64,000 nt of DNA from Cohnella thailandensis (lineage in GTDB: Bacteria; Bacillota; Bacilli; Paenibacillales; Paenibacillaceae), in NCBI RefSeq assembly GCF_014212135.1, contig NZ_JACJVQ010000001.1, forward strand, positions 1 through 64,000, in the 5' to 3' direction. The number at the start of each line of letters is the position of its first letter. Within the stretch, counting starts at the first letter, position 1. This document shows positions 47,260-57,219 of the stretch, in pieces. The notes under the pieces were generated by a model, which saw only the letters and a list, made by a program, of their open reading frames with translations, was not told the origin of the DNA and did not search any database. The translations under genes and the position numbers were made by a program.

Positions 47260-48696
47260 TTATTTATTCTTGGAGCTTCGCGGAGGAAGCGCATCCGGAT
47301 CGCCCTTCGACTCGGGCGAATCGGCGGTGCCGGCCGTATCCGACTCCGGCGCACGCTCCTTCGCGTCCTGGCCTGCCGCCAGCTCGCCGTTCGCTCCGCG
47401 GGCCTCGCCGATCGCGGCCGCGATAGCCTCCTGGCGCCCCCGGCGCCTTCTCGCTCCCGCCCGCTGCAGACCTTGCCAGACGGAGCCGGACCGCGGCGCG
47501 GCCACCCAATCGGCATCCTCGTCCGGAGCGAGGATAAGGCCGAGCTGATGAGGCTCGCCCGCGTAGCGGGCGCGCTGCACGAACTTCACGTGGCCTTCCC
47601 GATTCGCAACCTCCAACCGATAGTATGCCGCTTGGAGCTGGAGAGCCTCGTGAAGCTGCTCTTTGTCGCGTACCTTCTGCCCGTTCACCTTCAAGATTTT
47701 CTCGCCCGACTGGAGTCCCAGCTCGGACGCCGGAGTGCCCGGCAGCACGGCAAGCACCATGACTCCCCGGCCGTCCTGCGCGAACAAGGGATTCCGGCCC
47801 GCCTCTTTAGCTCGTCCCCACAGCAGCAGGCCCTCATGCAGCACGAAAGCCAGAACGGCTGCGATCAACGCGAGCGGCGACCAATACCAAGCCCCGACCG
47901 CTAGAGCGACAATCGCGACTCCGTATAGGATCAGCCCCCAGCTCATCTCGCGCGCCTTGTTCTCCGGCCATTTCGTCGTCGTCCGGTCGGTGAAGCCGAT
48001 CAGCACCGGAAAGGCGAGCAGAGCCCATCCCGCCGCATTCCCGTCCAGGTCGAATAGCGGCGTCCACGGCAGCGTGAAGCCTTCCCCCGTTCCTGTCATT
48101 GGAACGAGCCACAGCAGAGGAACCGGCCACAGCCCCGACAGGGCAAACGCTCCTATCGGCTTGCCGCGCTTCCCTTCCAAAAACAAGGGAACGGCGAACT
48201 TGGAGGCCTGCCATCTCACGAGCAGCCCTTCCCCGATGTGGAGCAGGCCGGCGAGGACGAGCAGAGCCGGAACGTCGATGCCGAGCACCGCCTTGGCCGC
48301 CTCGCCGTCCGAAGCTTCCACTCCGCTCCAGTCCAGAACATACTGAAGCACGCCAAGCGCTCCCGCCCCGTACGCGATACAAACGTATCGAAGCCGGAAT
48401 AACGCCAAGATGGGCAGCGCGATCCATACGCAGAGCAGCGTCGCTTCGTCCAACCGGCCGCCCGCTCCCAAACTTAATACAGATAAAATAAGCCCTGCCG
48501 CAAGACCGGCGAGCGTACGGTAAAAAACAACGGTGAGCGAGCTATAAAGCCGGACGTGAAACATGGTCCGCTGGAGCACGACCTCTTGCCGAGCGTGCCA
48601 CCACGCCAGAAGAACGGCTATATAAAGATAAGGGGCGGCCAGCATGGCCATGAGCGCCTCGCCCGCTTCCCCTAACAATTCCATAAGAGAGTTCAT
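47260..48696 (-). CDS. minJ: MinJ-like polytopic membrane protein with PDZ domain
   Basis: 478 residues. Eight or so membrane helices fill ~15-310, then a PDZ domain (~320-400: RGVMVLAVLPGTPASELGLQSGEKILKVNGQKVRDKEQL). A charged, disordered tail (ARRRRGRQEAI...PPRSSKNK) follows and is longer than in B. subtilis. MinJ links DivIVA to MinCD and controls division-site choice. The gene order ctpB-minJ after ftsEX matches B. subtilis. The PDZ protein fold is clear; the MinJ assignment relies on layout and synteny. Confidence 0.8.
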   Translation of the reverse strand: MNSLMELLGEAGEALMAMLAAPYLYIAVLLAWWHARQEVVLQRTMFHVRLYSSLTVVFYRTLAGLAAGLILSVLSLGAGGRLDEATLLCVWIALPILALFRLRYVCIAYGAGALGVLQYVLDWSGVEASDGEAAKAVLGIDVPALLVLAGLLHIGEGLLVRWQASKFAVPLFLEGKRGKPIGAFALSGLWPVPLLWLVPMTGTGEGFTLPWTPLFDLDGNAAGWALLAFPVLIGFTDRTTTKWPENKAREMSWGLILYGVAIVALAVGAWYWSPLALIAAVLAFVLHEGLLLWGRAKEAGRNPLFAQDGRGVMVLAVLPGTPASELGLQSGEKILKVNGQKVRDKEQLHEALQLQAAYYRLEVANREGHVKFVQRARYAGEPHQLGLILAPDEDADWVAAPRSGSVWQGLQRAGARRRRGRQEAIAAAIGEARGANGELAAGQDAKERAPESDTAGTADSPESKGDPDALPPRSSKNK

Positions 48697-48785
48697 CCCG
48701 CATCCCCCTTTCGCAGCCTACTGCCTATTCGACCTATTCGACGAGCCGGCTGCGAAATCCTTCCGGAAAATCCCTCCTCCGCGAG

Positions 48786-50273
48786 CTAGCCGCCGATCTT
48801 CTTCAACGCTTGTCCGTGAGCCGCCTGCCACTGAGGATCGTTCTCCAGCTTCTGCATTCGCAGGTATAAGGTATCCTCGAGCTTATCCGCCGTCGCGCCG
48901 TCGACGATCCCCGTCTCGGCCAGCTTCGCGTCCCGCTGGAACGCCCGCACCGCCAGCTCCGTCTCCGAGCTGAAGTACCCGTCCTCGCGGCCGGGCGAGT
49001 AGCCTGCCCCTTTCAGCATGAGCTGCAGGTTCCGCACGTCTTCGCTCGTCTCGTCCTTCTTGAGATCGTGCTCTCTCGACAGGACGGAGACCGAATAATA
49101 GTCCGGCATCGCAACGGCGATGTCCGGTTTGATCCCTTGCCCGTTGAGCCACGTTCCGTCGGGCAGCAGCCACTTCGATACGGTCAGCTTAAGCAAGCTT
49201 CCGTCTCCGAGCTCGTTCTCGAAGCTGATCTGAACGGTGCCCTTGCCGTAAGTTTGGCTGCCGACCAGGGTCGCTCCGGCCGATTGCTTCAGCGCCCCGG
49301 CCAAAATCTCGGAGGCGCTGGCGCTTCCTCCGTTCACGAGGACAACGATCGGATACTGCCTGCCGCCCGCCGAATCGTTCGTTCCCTTGGAGACGATTTG
49401 GTTCTGCTGGCCGAAGCCGTTCTCTTCGATCACGATAGTTTTACCCGAAGGAATAAAGAGCTTCGCGACATCCTCGACGGCGGTCAGAACCCCGCCCGGA
49501 TTGTCGCGAACGTCGAGGATAAGGGCGCGGAATCCCGCATTCTCCAGCCCCTGCAGCTCCTGCTCGACGAGCTTCGGCGTGTCGAAGGTAAACTGGCTGA
49601 TCCACAGATAGCCGATCCCGTCGGCTCCGAGCTCGCTGCCTACCGTCTCCTCCACGATCCGGTCGCGGATCAGCTCCAGCTCTAGGAGCCCGGCGACGCC
49701 GATTCTTTTGACGGTTAGCTTCGCCTTGGTGCCCTTGGGGCCGCGAATTTTCTCGATCGATTCGCTTAGGGACAGCGAATCCAGACTCTCTCCGTTCACG
49801 GAGAGAAGAATGTCCCCCGCTTGAAGGCCGGCCCGTTCGGCGGGCATCCCCGTCATCACCTTCTCGACGACGACGGCTCCTTCGATAATGTCCAGCTTCG
49901 CCCCGATCCCCGTGAACGTTCCCTGCACCGCATCCGTGAACTTGGAGGCGTCCGCCGAGGAATAGTAGGTGGAGTAGGGATCCCCTAGAGCCGAGACCAT
50001 TCCTTGGATGGCTCCGTCGAGCAGCTTCTCCCTATCGAACGGAAGCAGATATTTATCCTCGATAAGCTCGAAAGCGTCGTTCAGCTTTCTCAGCTCCGAA
50101 TTATTCCAGCCATTCTCCGTCTCCTCCGCCGAATTCGACGATCCGGAGGAGAACCCCGAGGCGAGGCTCCAACCCGTATTTCCCGATAAGCCCAGCGTCC
50201 CGATGGTCGCGATGACGGTCGTCAGAACCGTCAGCACCATGATCGCCAGTACCGTTCGTCCGCGAAACACCAT
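48786..50273 (-). CDS. ctpB: S41 carboxyl-terminal processing protease
   Basis: 495 residues: an N-terminal membrane anchor (AIMVLTVLTTVIATIGTLGL), PDZ (~115-200, GLQAGDILLSVNGESL), S41 protease with catalytic S319 (NGGSASASEI) and K344 (TYGKGTVQ), then a peptidoglycan-binding domain (~405-470, RNLQLMLKGAGYSPGREDGYFSSETELAVRAFQRDA). In B. subtilis CtpB cleaves SpoIVFA during sporulation. The extra peptidoglycan-binding tail is common in Paenibacillaceae. Lies between the M23 hydrolase and minJ, all on one strand. Confidence 0.92.
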   Translation of the reverse strand: MVFRGRTVLAIMVLTVLTTVIATIGTLGLSGNTGWSLASGFSSGSSNSAEETENGWNNSELRKLNDAFELIEDKYLLPFDREKLLDGAIQGMVSALGDPYSTYYSSADASKFTDAVQGTFTGIGAKLDIIEGAVVVEKVMTGMPAERAGLQAGDILLSVNGESLDSLSLSESIEKIRGPKGTKAKLTVKRIGVAGLLELELIRDRIVEETVGSELGADGIGYLWISQFTFDTPKLVEQELQGLENAGFRALILDVRDNPGGVLTAVEDVAKLFIPSGKTIVIEENGFGQQNQIVSKGTNDSAGGRQYPIVVLVNGGSASASEILAGALKQSAGATLVGSQTYGKGTVQISFENELGDGSLLKLTVSKWLLPDGTWLNGQGIKPDIAVAMPDYYSVSVLSREHDLKKDETSEDVRNLQLMLKGAGYSPGREDGYFSSETELAVRAFQRDAKLAETGIVDGATADKLEDTLYLRMQKLENDPQWQAAHGQALKKIGG

Positions 50274-50378
50274 GAAGACTCCCCCCTTTCCTTTTTATCA
50301 TCTAATGAAATAGACGATCTCGCAAGCATCAAAAACGTTTTCTCGGCAAACGATGCCCTGGAGCCATCTTCCGGAAAG

Positions 50379-50429
50379 GAAAAAACGGCCGCTCCTCCCC
50401 CGCTTGCGCGAGAGACGGGAGCGGCCGCT
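50379..50429 (-). terminator. Terminator of the ftsE-ftsX-M23 operon
   Basis: A long stem AGCGGCCGCTCCC / GGAGGAGCGGCCG with a 21-base internal loop region, followed on minus by six T residues, 20 bases after the M23 stop. Confidence 0.8.
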
Positions 50430-50449
50430 CGTAGGTGAACTCTCTCTTC

Positions 50450-51628
50450 TTATTTCAGGTAAGGCGCGGGATTGACCGGTTCGCCGTTCTTCCGAACCTC
50501 GAAGTGAAGGTGGTAGCCCGTCGCGGTTCCGGTCTTGCCGACGAGGCCGATCTTGTCCCCTCGCTTGACCTCTTCGCCCTTCTCGACGAGAATTCCTCCG
50601 TTCAAGATATGGCCGTACAGCGTCCAAAGTCCGCCGCCGTGGTTAATGATAATCGTATTGCCGTATCCGCTCCACGTTTGGGCGACGATGACGACGCCCG
50701 ATTCCGCCGCGTAGATCGGAGTTCCCTTCGGCACCGCCATATCCATCCCCGTATGAAGCTTGTTCTTCTGTCCCGAGACCGGGTGCGTTCGATATCCGTA
50801 CGGAGAGGAGATACGATACTCGGCTCGCAACGGAACCCCGAGCTTGCCGCCTTTATAATAGTTCTTGATCTGGTTCTTCTTCTCCAGCAGCTTGGAGTAC
50901 TCCTTGCCGAAGTCGATCAGAGCCTTCTCGGCTTCTTCGCTGATCTCTTCCGTCTCTTCGATCTGCTGGTCCAGCTGCGAAATGAGGACCTCTTTGGATT
51001 GCTCCTTGATCTCGAGGCTCGCCTTGCGTTCCGCCATCTCGCCGTAAAGCGCCTGAACCGCGGCCAGGTCGCTCTCCACCTGCGCTTTCTTCTCCTCGAC
51101 AAGAGACTTGTATTCCTCGCTCTGGACGAGCACCTGCTTGTCCTGGTTCATGATCGACTTGAGCGCGTCGAAGCGGCTCAGGAAGTCGCTGAAGCTCGTC
51201 GAGCTCAGCAAGACTTCCAGATAGGATACGGTTCCGTTCGTATACATAAGCCGGATCCGGCTCTGCAGCATCTCGTCCCGGTTCTGCCTCTCCGCTTCGG
51301 CCTTCTCCAGCTCCGCGGTCGTCTGAAGCAGCTTCTCTTGGGCGGCGTCGATCTCCGCCTGCGTCTTTACCAATTCCATGCCCGCTTCCTGGATCTCGAC
51401 GAGAAGGGCGTTGATATCTTCCTTGGTCGCGTTCTTCTTGGCGGCCAGCGCCTGGGCTTCCTGCTCCGCTTGCTTCTTCTCTTGGGTAGCCTGGTTCATC
51501 CGGTCCTGCAGCTTCTTGATCTCCTTCTCGATCTTCTGAAGCTCGGTCTCCGCATGGCTCTCATAAGGCTGAGTCAGAAAAACGACAGCGACCAACATGG
51601 CGAGGACCGCCAACAGCTTGCGCTTCAC
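50450..51628 (-). CDS. EnvC-like coiled-coil protein with M23 (LytM) peptidase domain
   Basis: 392 residues: a signal peptide (LLAVLAMLVAVVFLTQPYESHA), long coiled coils (~28-260, with a loop GTVSYLEVLLSSTSFSDFLSRFDAL), then an M23 domain with zinc ligands H and D in HTGMDMA and H-x-H in GYHLHFEV. M23 domains cleave peptidoglycan cross-bridges; FtsEX-linked coiled-coil proteins of this type act as, or activate, hydrolases at the septum. The active-site residues are kept, so it is probably catalytic. Directly after ftsX. Confidence 0.9.
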   Translation of the reverse strand: MKRKLLAVLAMLVAVVFLTQPYESHAETELQKIEKEIKKLQDRMNQATQEKKQAEQEAQALAAKKNATKEDINALLVEIQEAGMELVKTQAEIDAAQEKLLQTTAELEKAEAERQNRDEMLQSRIRLMYTNGTVSYLEVLLSSTSFSDFLSRFDALKSIMNQDKQVLVQSEEYKSLVEEKKAQVESDLAAVQALYGEMAERKASLEIKEQSKEVLISQLDQQIEETEEISEEAEKALIDFGKEYSKLLEKKNQIKNYYKGGKLGVPLRAEYRISSPYGYRTHPVSGQKNKLHTGMDMAVPKGTPIYAAESGVVIVAQTWSGYGNTIIINHGGGLWTLYGHILNGGILVEKGEEVKRGDKIGLVGKTGTATGYHLHFEVRKNGEPVNPAPYLK

Positions 51629-51663
51629 GTGATCTCTCCTCCCACACTCTCTTGTTGCTCGAA

Positions 51664-52581
51664 CTATACCTTCAGGTATTTACGAACGGATACGACGCTT
51701 CCCCAAATGCCGAGCAAGGTGCCCAGAATGAGCAGCGTTCCGGTAATGAACCAGCCTACTTCCTGCACGCCCGCTAGCTTGATCAGCATGAGTCCCATGT
51801 CGTATTGGGCGGTGTCGATCAGCTGGGAATAGCCGAACATCAGGATAGCGCTCGTGATGGCTGCCCCGCCTAGACCGATAAGCACCCCTTCCACGAAGAA
51901 AGGCCAACGGATAAAGTTGTTCGTCGCGCCGACCAGCTTCATGATGCCGATCTCGCGGCGGCGGGCCAGTATCGTCATCTTGATCGTCGTCGAGATCAGG
52001 AACATCGCCATGATCGCGAGGCCGGCGACGATAACGAGGCCGATGTTGCGCACCGCGTTCGTGATCCGGAACAGCTTCTCGACCGTGCCTTGGCCGTAGT
52101 TGACGCCCATGATCGGGCGGTCGGCGTTCGCGTCGTTGATGGCTTGAATCTGCTTCGCCACGTAGGCGACGTTCTGAGGATCGAATACCTCGACGTCAAA
52201 TCCGTCCGGAAGCGGATTGTTCTCGTTCTCATACCCCTGCAGAGCCGTCTTCGCGTTGTCGTCCAGGTTCTCCCTGAGCCGCTCGAGCCCCTCCTCCTTG
52301 GAGACGAAGGTAACCTTCTTCACCTCGGGAATGCGGCCGATCGTCCGGTTGATCTCGTCGATCCTTGCCTGCTCTGTTCCAAGCTGGACGTAAACGCGGA
52401 TCTCGACCTGACTCTCGATCTGGGTCGCGAGCTTATCGACGTTGAGGGCTAACAGCATAAAGACGCCTAATATAAATAAAGAAACGATTATGGAGCCTAC
52501 CGAGGCGAAGGACATCCAGCCGTTGCGCAGAACGTTCTTGAAGCCTTCTCTCAAGTGCCGAAGGAAGGTGCTAAACTTCAT
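51664..52581 (-). CDS. ftsX: Cell division ABC transporter membrane protein FtsX
   Basis: 305 residues: N-terminal cytoplasmic stretch, first helix at ~25-45, extracellular loop (~48-170: IESQVEIRVYVQLGTEQARIDEINRTIGRIPEVKKVTFVSKEEGLERL), then three helices (~180-300). In the FtsEX complex it passes ATP-driven signals to peptidoglycan hydrolases. The start at 52581 has GAGGGGAG about 8 bases upstream and overlaps the end of ftsE by 11 bases; the ATG at 52587 touches the RBS. Confidence 0.95.
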   Translation of the reverse strand: MKFSTFLRHLREGFKNVLRNGWMSFASVGSIIVSLFILGVFMLLALNVDKLATQIESQVEIRVYVQLGTEQARIDEINRTIGRIPEVKKVTFVSKEEGLERLRENLDDNAKTALQGYENENNPLPDGFDVEVFDPQNVAYVAKQIQAINDANADRPIMGVNYGQGTVEKLFRITNAVRNIGLVIVAGLAIMAMFLISTTIKMTILARRREIGIMKLVGATNNFIRWPFFVEGVLIGLGGAAITSAILMFGYSQLIDTAQYDMGLMLIKLAGVQEVGWFITGTLLILGTLLGIWGSVVSVRKYLKV

Positions 52582-53257
52582 AGCCATACTCCCCTCTGAT
52601 CTCGTCCCTGACGATGGAGCCGCGCTCGATCGCGATGACGCGCTTGCGCAGGCTGTTGACGATCTCCTTATTGTGGGTAGCCATGACGATGGTCGTTCCG
52701 CGGAAATTGATCTCCTCCAGGAGCTTCATGATGCCCCACGAGGTCTCCGGATCCAGATTGCCGGTAGGCTCGTCCGCGACGATAACCGCCGGATTGTTGA
52801 CGATGGCGCGCGCGATGGCGACGCGCTGCTGCTCCCCGCCGGACAGCTGCGCGGGCAGGCTGTTCGCCTTGTGCTTCAAGCCGACGAGGTCCAGAACCTC
52901 CATCGTGCGGCGGCGGATCGAGCGCTTGGAGGCCTCGATGACTTCCATGGCGAAAGCGACGTTCTCGTAGGCCGTCAGCTTCGGCAGCAGCCGGAAGTCC
53001 TGAAACACGACTCCGATGTTGCGGCGTACGTAAGGAATCTTGCGCGGTTTAAGCTTGCCTATATTGAACCCATTGACGGACAGCTGCCCTTTGGTGGGCA
53101 CCTCTTCCCGATAGATGAGCTTCATGAAGGTGGATTTCCCTGCACCGGAAGGCCCGACTATGTATACGAACTCATTGCGGTCGATCACAACATTGACGCC
53201 TTGAAGCGCGGAGGTTCCGTCCGGATAGGTCTTCCAGATGTCGTGCATTTCTATCAC
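52571..53257 (-). CDS. ftsE: Cell division ATP-binding protein FtsE
   Basis: 228 residues with Walker A GPSGAGKST, signature LSGGEQQRVAIARAI, Walker B VIVADEPTGNLD and H-loop MATHN. It powers FtsX and so controls a septal or elongation hydrolase, here probably the M23 protein two genes on. The start is GTG 53257 (MIEMHDIWKTYPDGTSALQG), 8 bases after AGGAAG; an out-of-frame ATG lies nearer. Confidence 0.95.
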   Translation of the reverse strand: MIEMHDIWKTYPDGTSALQGVNVVIDRNEFVYIVGPSGAGKSTFMKLIYREEVPTKGQLSVNGFNIGKLKPRKIPYVRRNIGVVFQDFRLLPKLTAYENVAFAMEVIEASKRSIRRRTMEVLDLVGLKHKANSLPAQLSGGEQQRVAIARAIVNNPAVIVADEPTGNLDPETSWGIMKLLEEINFRGTTIVMATHNKEIVNSLRKRVIAIERGSIVRDEIRGEYGYEV

Positions 53258-53505
53258 ATGATCACTTCCTGTTTGTATTCAGACTTTAGATACTTCGACA
53301 TCATGCGGGAAAATCCTCCCCTTGTCGATCCCTCTCTCCAACATCCACCAGGTCCGTTCGACCTAGAGGGCTTGTACGGCTTGATTTTCCGGATTTTTTT
53401 AAAATTTTCTAATCTGCACCAACAACAATGCCCTCTGGATAATCGTATATGATTATGCCAGTCTCTTTATGTTCTGGATTCCAATGGATGATTGGAGGGG
53501 TGCCC

Positions 53506-54927
53506 ATGAGAAAATGGTGGATAGCCGCGATCGTCTTCGTCATCGTGGTCGGAGTGGGAGCCGGTACGGCCGGAGGGCGCGCGATTCGGGAAGGAGAAGA
53601 TTTGCTCCCTGCCCGGCTGAGCGTCGGAGGCTTGCAGATTGGCGGCATGAGCTCGGAGCAAGCGCTGAAGCTTCTGCGGGAGCGCACGAGCGAGCTGGAG
53701 AAGGTCAAGGTTCGGCTGAAAGGGGATCCGTCGGAATCCTCCTTGCCGCTCGCCAAGCTGGGCATGAGCATCGAAGCGAAGGAAGCGGAGCGTGCCCTGG
53801 AGGCGTTCGGCAAGGCGAAATGGTATCAAAGGGGGAAAATGAAGAAGGAACTGCGATCGGAATACGGGTTTGCGGTGGCTTGGGATGAGACGGCGCTGAG
53901 CAGCGAAACGGCTCGGGCTTGGGGAGAGCTCGGGGCCTCGGAGCCTCGCAATGCATCGAGAACGATCACGGAGCTGGACGAGGTCGTCTACGCTCCCGAG
54001 ATCATCGGAACGAAAGCCGACCTGGCAGCTTTGCGGGAGTCGATTGCCCATCTCGCCCCTCTATCGTTGACTGACGCCACTCCAACAGAATATGAGGTTG
54101 AGCTTCCGCTGGCGGAGGTCGTCCCCGAGGTGACGGTCGCCAGCCTGAAGGAGGAAGGCCTCGCGCGCAAAATCATGGAATTCTCCACCTCCTTCGAAAC
54201 GAGCGGAGAAGGCCGTTCGCACAACGTCACGGCGGCCGCCATGGCGCTCGACGGAACGCTGCTCCTGCCCGGAGACGAGTTCAGCTACGGGGATATCGTC
54301 GCCAAAGCCGAGAAGGAATACGGCTACAAGGAAGCGCCCGTCATCCAGAACGGCAAGCTGGTCCCCGGCATTGGAGGCGGCATCTGCCAAGTATCCAGCA
54401 CTCTTTACAATGCCATCATCCGAGTAGACGGCATCGATATCACCGAGCGCCGCAACCATTCGATTCCGGTCTCCTACCTCCCTCTCGGGCTCGACGCCAC
54501 CTTCGCCGACGGGTATATCGACTTCCGGTTCAAAAACACGACGGGCAAGCAATTGTTGATCCGAACCGTCGTGAAGGATAAGGTGCTCACCGTGAAGCTG
54601 TTCGGCACCATGGACGAGAGCGTTCAGTACGAGATCGAGACCGTTCAGAAAAAGAGCGTCGCCCCGAAGACGGTGTACGTGTCGGACAGCGAGGTCAAGC
54701 TCGGCGGCTCGAAGGTCCAGCAGGCGGGCAAGGAAGGTCTCGTTATCGAATCGTACCGGGTGAAAAAAGTGAACGGGGAAGCCGTCGAACGCGCCAAACT
54801 CGCAACGAGCACCTACAAGGCGCAGAACGAGCTCATCGCCGTGAACCCGGCCGACTCCCGCCTGACGGGGAACGGCGGCTCCGACAGCGGGACCGGCAGC
54901 TCCAGCGGTGCCGTTGAGCTGGTGTGA
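53506..54927 (+). CDS. VanW family protein with G5 domain
   Basis: 473 residues: an N-terminal anchor (WWIAAIVFVIVVGVGAGTAGG), a putative peptidoglycan-binding domain (~40-190), the VanW domain (~220-345: FSTSFETSGEGRSHNVTAAAMALDGTLLLPGDEFSYGDIV, GIGGGICQVSSTLYNAIIRVDGIDITERRNHSIPVSYLPLGLDATFADGY) and a G5 domain (~375-450). Probably cell-wall associated; the VanW activity is not established. It is similar in order to B. subtilis YoaR. GGAGGGG lies 6 bases before the ATG. Upstream, 53258-53505 holds an AT-rich promoter zone divergent from ftsE. Confidence 0.88.
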   Translation: MRKWWIAAIVFVIVVGVGAGTAGGRAIREGEDLLPARLSVGGLQIGGMSSEQALKLLRERTSELEKVKVRLKGDPSESSLPLAKLGMSIEAKEAERALEAFGKAKWYQRGKMKKELRSEYGFAVAWDETALSSETARAWGELGASEPRNASRTITELDEVVYAPEIIGTKADLAALRESIAHLAPLSLTDATPTEYEVELPLAEVVPEVTVASLKEEGLARKIMEFSTSFETSGEGRSHNVTAAAMALDGTLLLPGDEFSYGDIVAKAEKEYGYKEAPVIQNGKLVPGIGGGICQVSSTLYNAIIRVDGIDITERRNHSIPVSYLPLGLDATFADGYIDFRFKNTTGKQLLIRTVVKDKVLTVKLFGTMDESVQYEIETVQKKSVAPKTVYVSDSEVKLGGSKVQQAGKEGLVIESYRVKKVNGEAVERAKLATSTYKAQNELIAVNPADSRLTGNGGSDSGTGSSSGAVELV

Positions 54928-54977
54928 GGCAAGTCGGCCACGCTTAGGTTAAAAGCCTCGACTCTCTTCATTATGCT

Positions 54978-55308
54978 TATGCCGCCTCTCCCTTTCACTC
55001 AGGACTGTTCTTAGGTCGCTTCGTTTTCGCTTGTGGGGGAGACGCTCGGTTGCGCTTTTCCACTTCGCTCCTAACACTATGTCGCCTCTCCCTTTCGCTC
55101 AGGATTGTTGCTAGATCACTTCGTTTCTGCTTGAGGGGGAGACGTTCGGTTGCGCTTATTCCCCTTCCGTTCCTAACACTATGCCGCCTCTCCCTTTCAC
55201 TCAGGACTGTTCCCAGGTCGCTTCGTTTCGCTTAAAGGGAGACGCTCGGTTGCGCTTATTCACTTCCGTTCCTAACACTATGCTGCCTCTCCCTTTCGCT
55301 CAGGTTAG
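54978..55308. repeat. ~100-bp tandem array of the dispersed repeat (three and a part copies)
   Basis: Units begin with TATG(C/T)CGCCTCTCCC-TTTC(A/G)CTCAGG at 54978, 55078, 55180 and 55279 (units of 100, 102, 99 bases, then a partial copy). Each continues with TTCTTAGGTCGCTTCGTTTT-like, GGGGGAGACGCTCGGTTGCG-like and CACTTCCGTTCCTAACAC-like stretches. No coding frame fits all copies. It is the largest cluster of the family in this window. Confidence 0.8.
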
Positions 55309-55730
55309 GGTCTTAGGGTTACTGAATTGCCGTTACAGTTCAGGTTCAGTAAAAGCCTCCACGTGCGAACCGAAGATGGATGGTGCAGGGAAGTGAGGAG
55401 CTGGGGAATCTTATGGGAGAAGACTAGCAGCGGGGTCTGGGGAACTTCATCACTCCCGTTACAAGACGACTAACCCTGAGCCAAGGGGAGAGGCGACACA
55501 GTGGGGTGAGCGGAGGGTGAGCGGAGGGTGAGCGGAGGGTGAGTGTGTAGGGTGAGTGTGGGGCGGTGTGAGCGAGCGTGAAGTGAGTGTTAATCGAGCG
55601 TAGGGCGAGAATGAGGCGTGCGTGGGGCGAGAATGGAGCGAGTGTCGAGCGAGCGTTTAGCGACATGGGAATGAAAGTTAGCCGAAGGCAGAATCCGAAT
55701 AAATAACTTTTAAATGCAGCACGCATATAA
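55309..55730. repeat. Gene-free, low-complexity segment between the tandem array and argH
   Basis: After a core copy in inverted orientation near 55479-55497 (AACCCTGAGCCAAGGGGAGAGG), the unit GGTGAGCGGA repeats about four times from 55503 and decays to GTGTGAGCGAGCGTGA-like sequence up to ~55670. It resembles the segment at 39366-39460 on the opposite strand. I see no gene. Confidence 0.55.
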
Positions 55731-55766
55731 AAAAACAGCCCGAAACCGCACCGGCGGGTCTCGGGC
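55731..55766 (-). terminator. Terminator of the arginine operon
   Basis: GCCCGAGACCCG / CGGTTTCGGGC with a short loop (55738-55766), then a seven-T tract on minus; 17 bases after the argH stop. Confidence 0.85.
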
Positions 55767-55782
55767 CTACATCGTACAACCT

Positions 55783-57198
55783 TTATTTGCTCTTCTCCGC
55801 GTACTCCTCGGCCCAAGCTTGCGTCTTGGCGAGTTCGGCTTCGGCGCGTTCGATCGCGGCGGCGACCTGCACGGAGGCCGTGCCTCCGTAGACGTTGCGC
55901 GCGTTCACGACCGTTTCCGGCTTCAGCACCTCGTAGATGCGATCGTCGAACAGAGTGGAGAACTGCTTGAATTCCTCCAACGTCAGGTCGAGCAGGAACT
56001 TGTTCTGCTGGATGCAGTACAGAACCGTTTTGCCGATGACTTCATGCGCTTGGCGGAACGGAAGTCCCTTGTTCACAAGGAAGTCGGCGATGTCGGTCGC
56101 GTTCGAGAAGTCTTGGTCGACCGCGCGGCGCATTTTGTCCTTGCGGACCTTCATCGTCTCGATCATCGGAGCGAACAGCTGCAGAGCTCCCTGCAGCGTC
56201 TTCACCGTGTCGAACATGCCTTCCTTGTCCTCTTGCATGTCCTTGTTGTAAGCAAGAGGCAGGGACTTCAGCACGGTCAGCAGACCGACGAGATTGCCGT
56301 ATACCCGGCCCGTTTTGCCGCGGACAAGCTCCGGAACGTCCGGGTTCTTTTTCTGCGGCATGATGCTCGAACCGGTACAGAAAGCGTCGTCCAGCTCGAC
56401 GAATTGGAACTCGGTGCTCGACCACAGGATCAGCTCCTCGCTCAGGCGGGAGAGATGGGTCATGATCAGCGAGGCTCCGGCGAGGAACTCGACGATGAAG
56501 TCGCGGTCGCTCACGGCGTCGAGGCTGTTCTCGTAGACGCGGCCGAAGTTCAGCAGCTTCGCCGTGTACTGGCGATCGATCGCGAACGTCGTGCCGGCGA
56601 GCGCTCCCGCTCCCAGAGGAAGGGCGTCGATCCGCTTGTAGCTGTCTTGCAGGCGCTCGATATCGCGGCCGAACATGGAGACGTACGCCATCAGGTGATG
56701 GGCGAACAGGATCGGCTGCGCACGCTGCAGATGGGTATAGCCCGGTACGATCGTGTCGAGGTTCGCTTTGGCTTGCCCGATCAGCGCCGCCTGGAGCTTG
56801 GACAGCATCCCGACGAACTCGACCACGCGCTTGCGCAGGTACAGATGCATGTCGGTGGCGACCTGGTCGTTCCGGCTGCGGCCGGTGTGCAGCTTGCCTC
56901 CGACCGGTCCGATCTCGTCGATCAGCGCTTTCTCGATGTTCATGTGAATGTCTTCGTCCGAAATCTCGAATTCGATCTCTCCGCGCTGGATCCGGTTGCG
57001 CACCTTCATCAGCCCGAGCTTAATCGTCTCCACGTCCTCGGCCGGAAGGATTCCGCACTTGCCCAGCATCGTGACGTGAGCCAGGCTGCCTTGGATGTCC
57101 TCCTCGGCCAATTCCTTATCGAACGTAATCGATGCGGTATATTCTTCGACCAGCTGGTCGGTTTTCTTCGTGAACCGTCCGCCCCACAGCTTGCTCAT
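55783..57198 (-). CDS. argH: Argininosuccinate lyase
   Basis: The last step of arginine synthesis: argininosuccinate to arginine and fumarate. 471 residues with the fumarase/aspartase family signature [30 protein letters not shown] and [18 protein letters not shown] normal-length intact protein. It lies 21 bases after argG; last gene of the argCJBDFGH operon. Confidence 0.97.
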   Translation of the reverse strand: MSKLWGGRFTKKTDQLVEEYTASITFDKELAEEDIQGSLAHVTMLGKCGILPAEDVETIKLGLMKVRNRIQRGEIEFEISDEDIHMNIEKALIDEIGPVGGKLHTGRSRNDQVATDMHLYLRKRVVEFVGMLSKLQAALIGQAKANLDTIVPGYTHLQRAQPILFAHHLMAYVSMFGRDIERLQDSYKRIDALPLGAGALAGTTFAIDRQYTAKLLNFGRVYENSLDAVSDRDFIVEFLAGASLIMTHLSRLSEELILWSSTEFQFVELDDAFCTGSSIMPQKKNPDVPELVRGKTGRVYGNLVGLLTVLKSLPLAYNKDMQEDKEGMFDTVKTLQGALQLFAPMIETMKVRKDKMRRAVDQDFSNATDIADFLVNKGLPFRQAHEVIGKTVLYCIQQNKFLLDLTLEEFKQFSTLFDDRIYEVLKPETVVNARNVYGGTASVQVAAAIERAEAELAKTQAWAEEYAEKSK

Positions 57199-57219
57199 GT
57201 TCGTAATAGCTCCCTTCGA

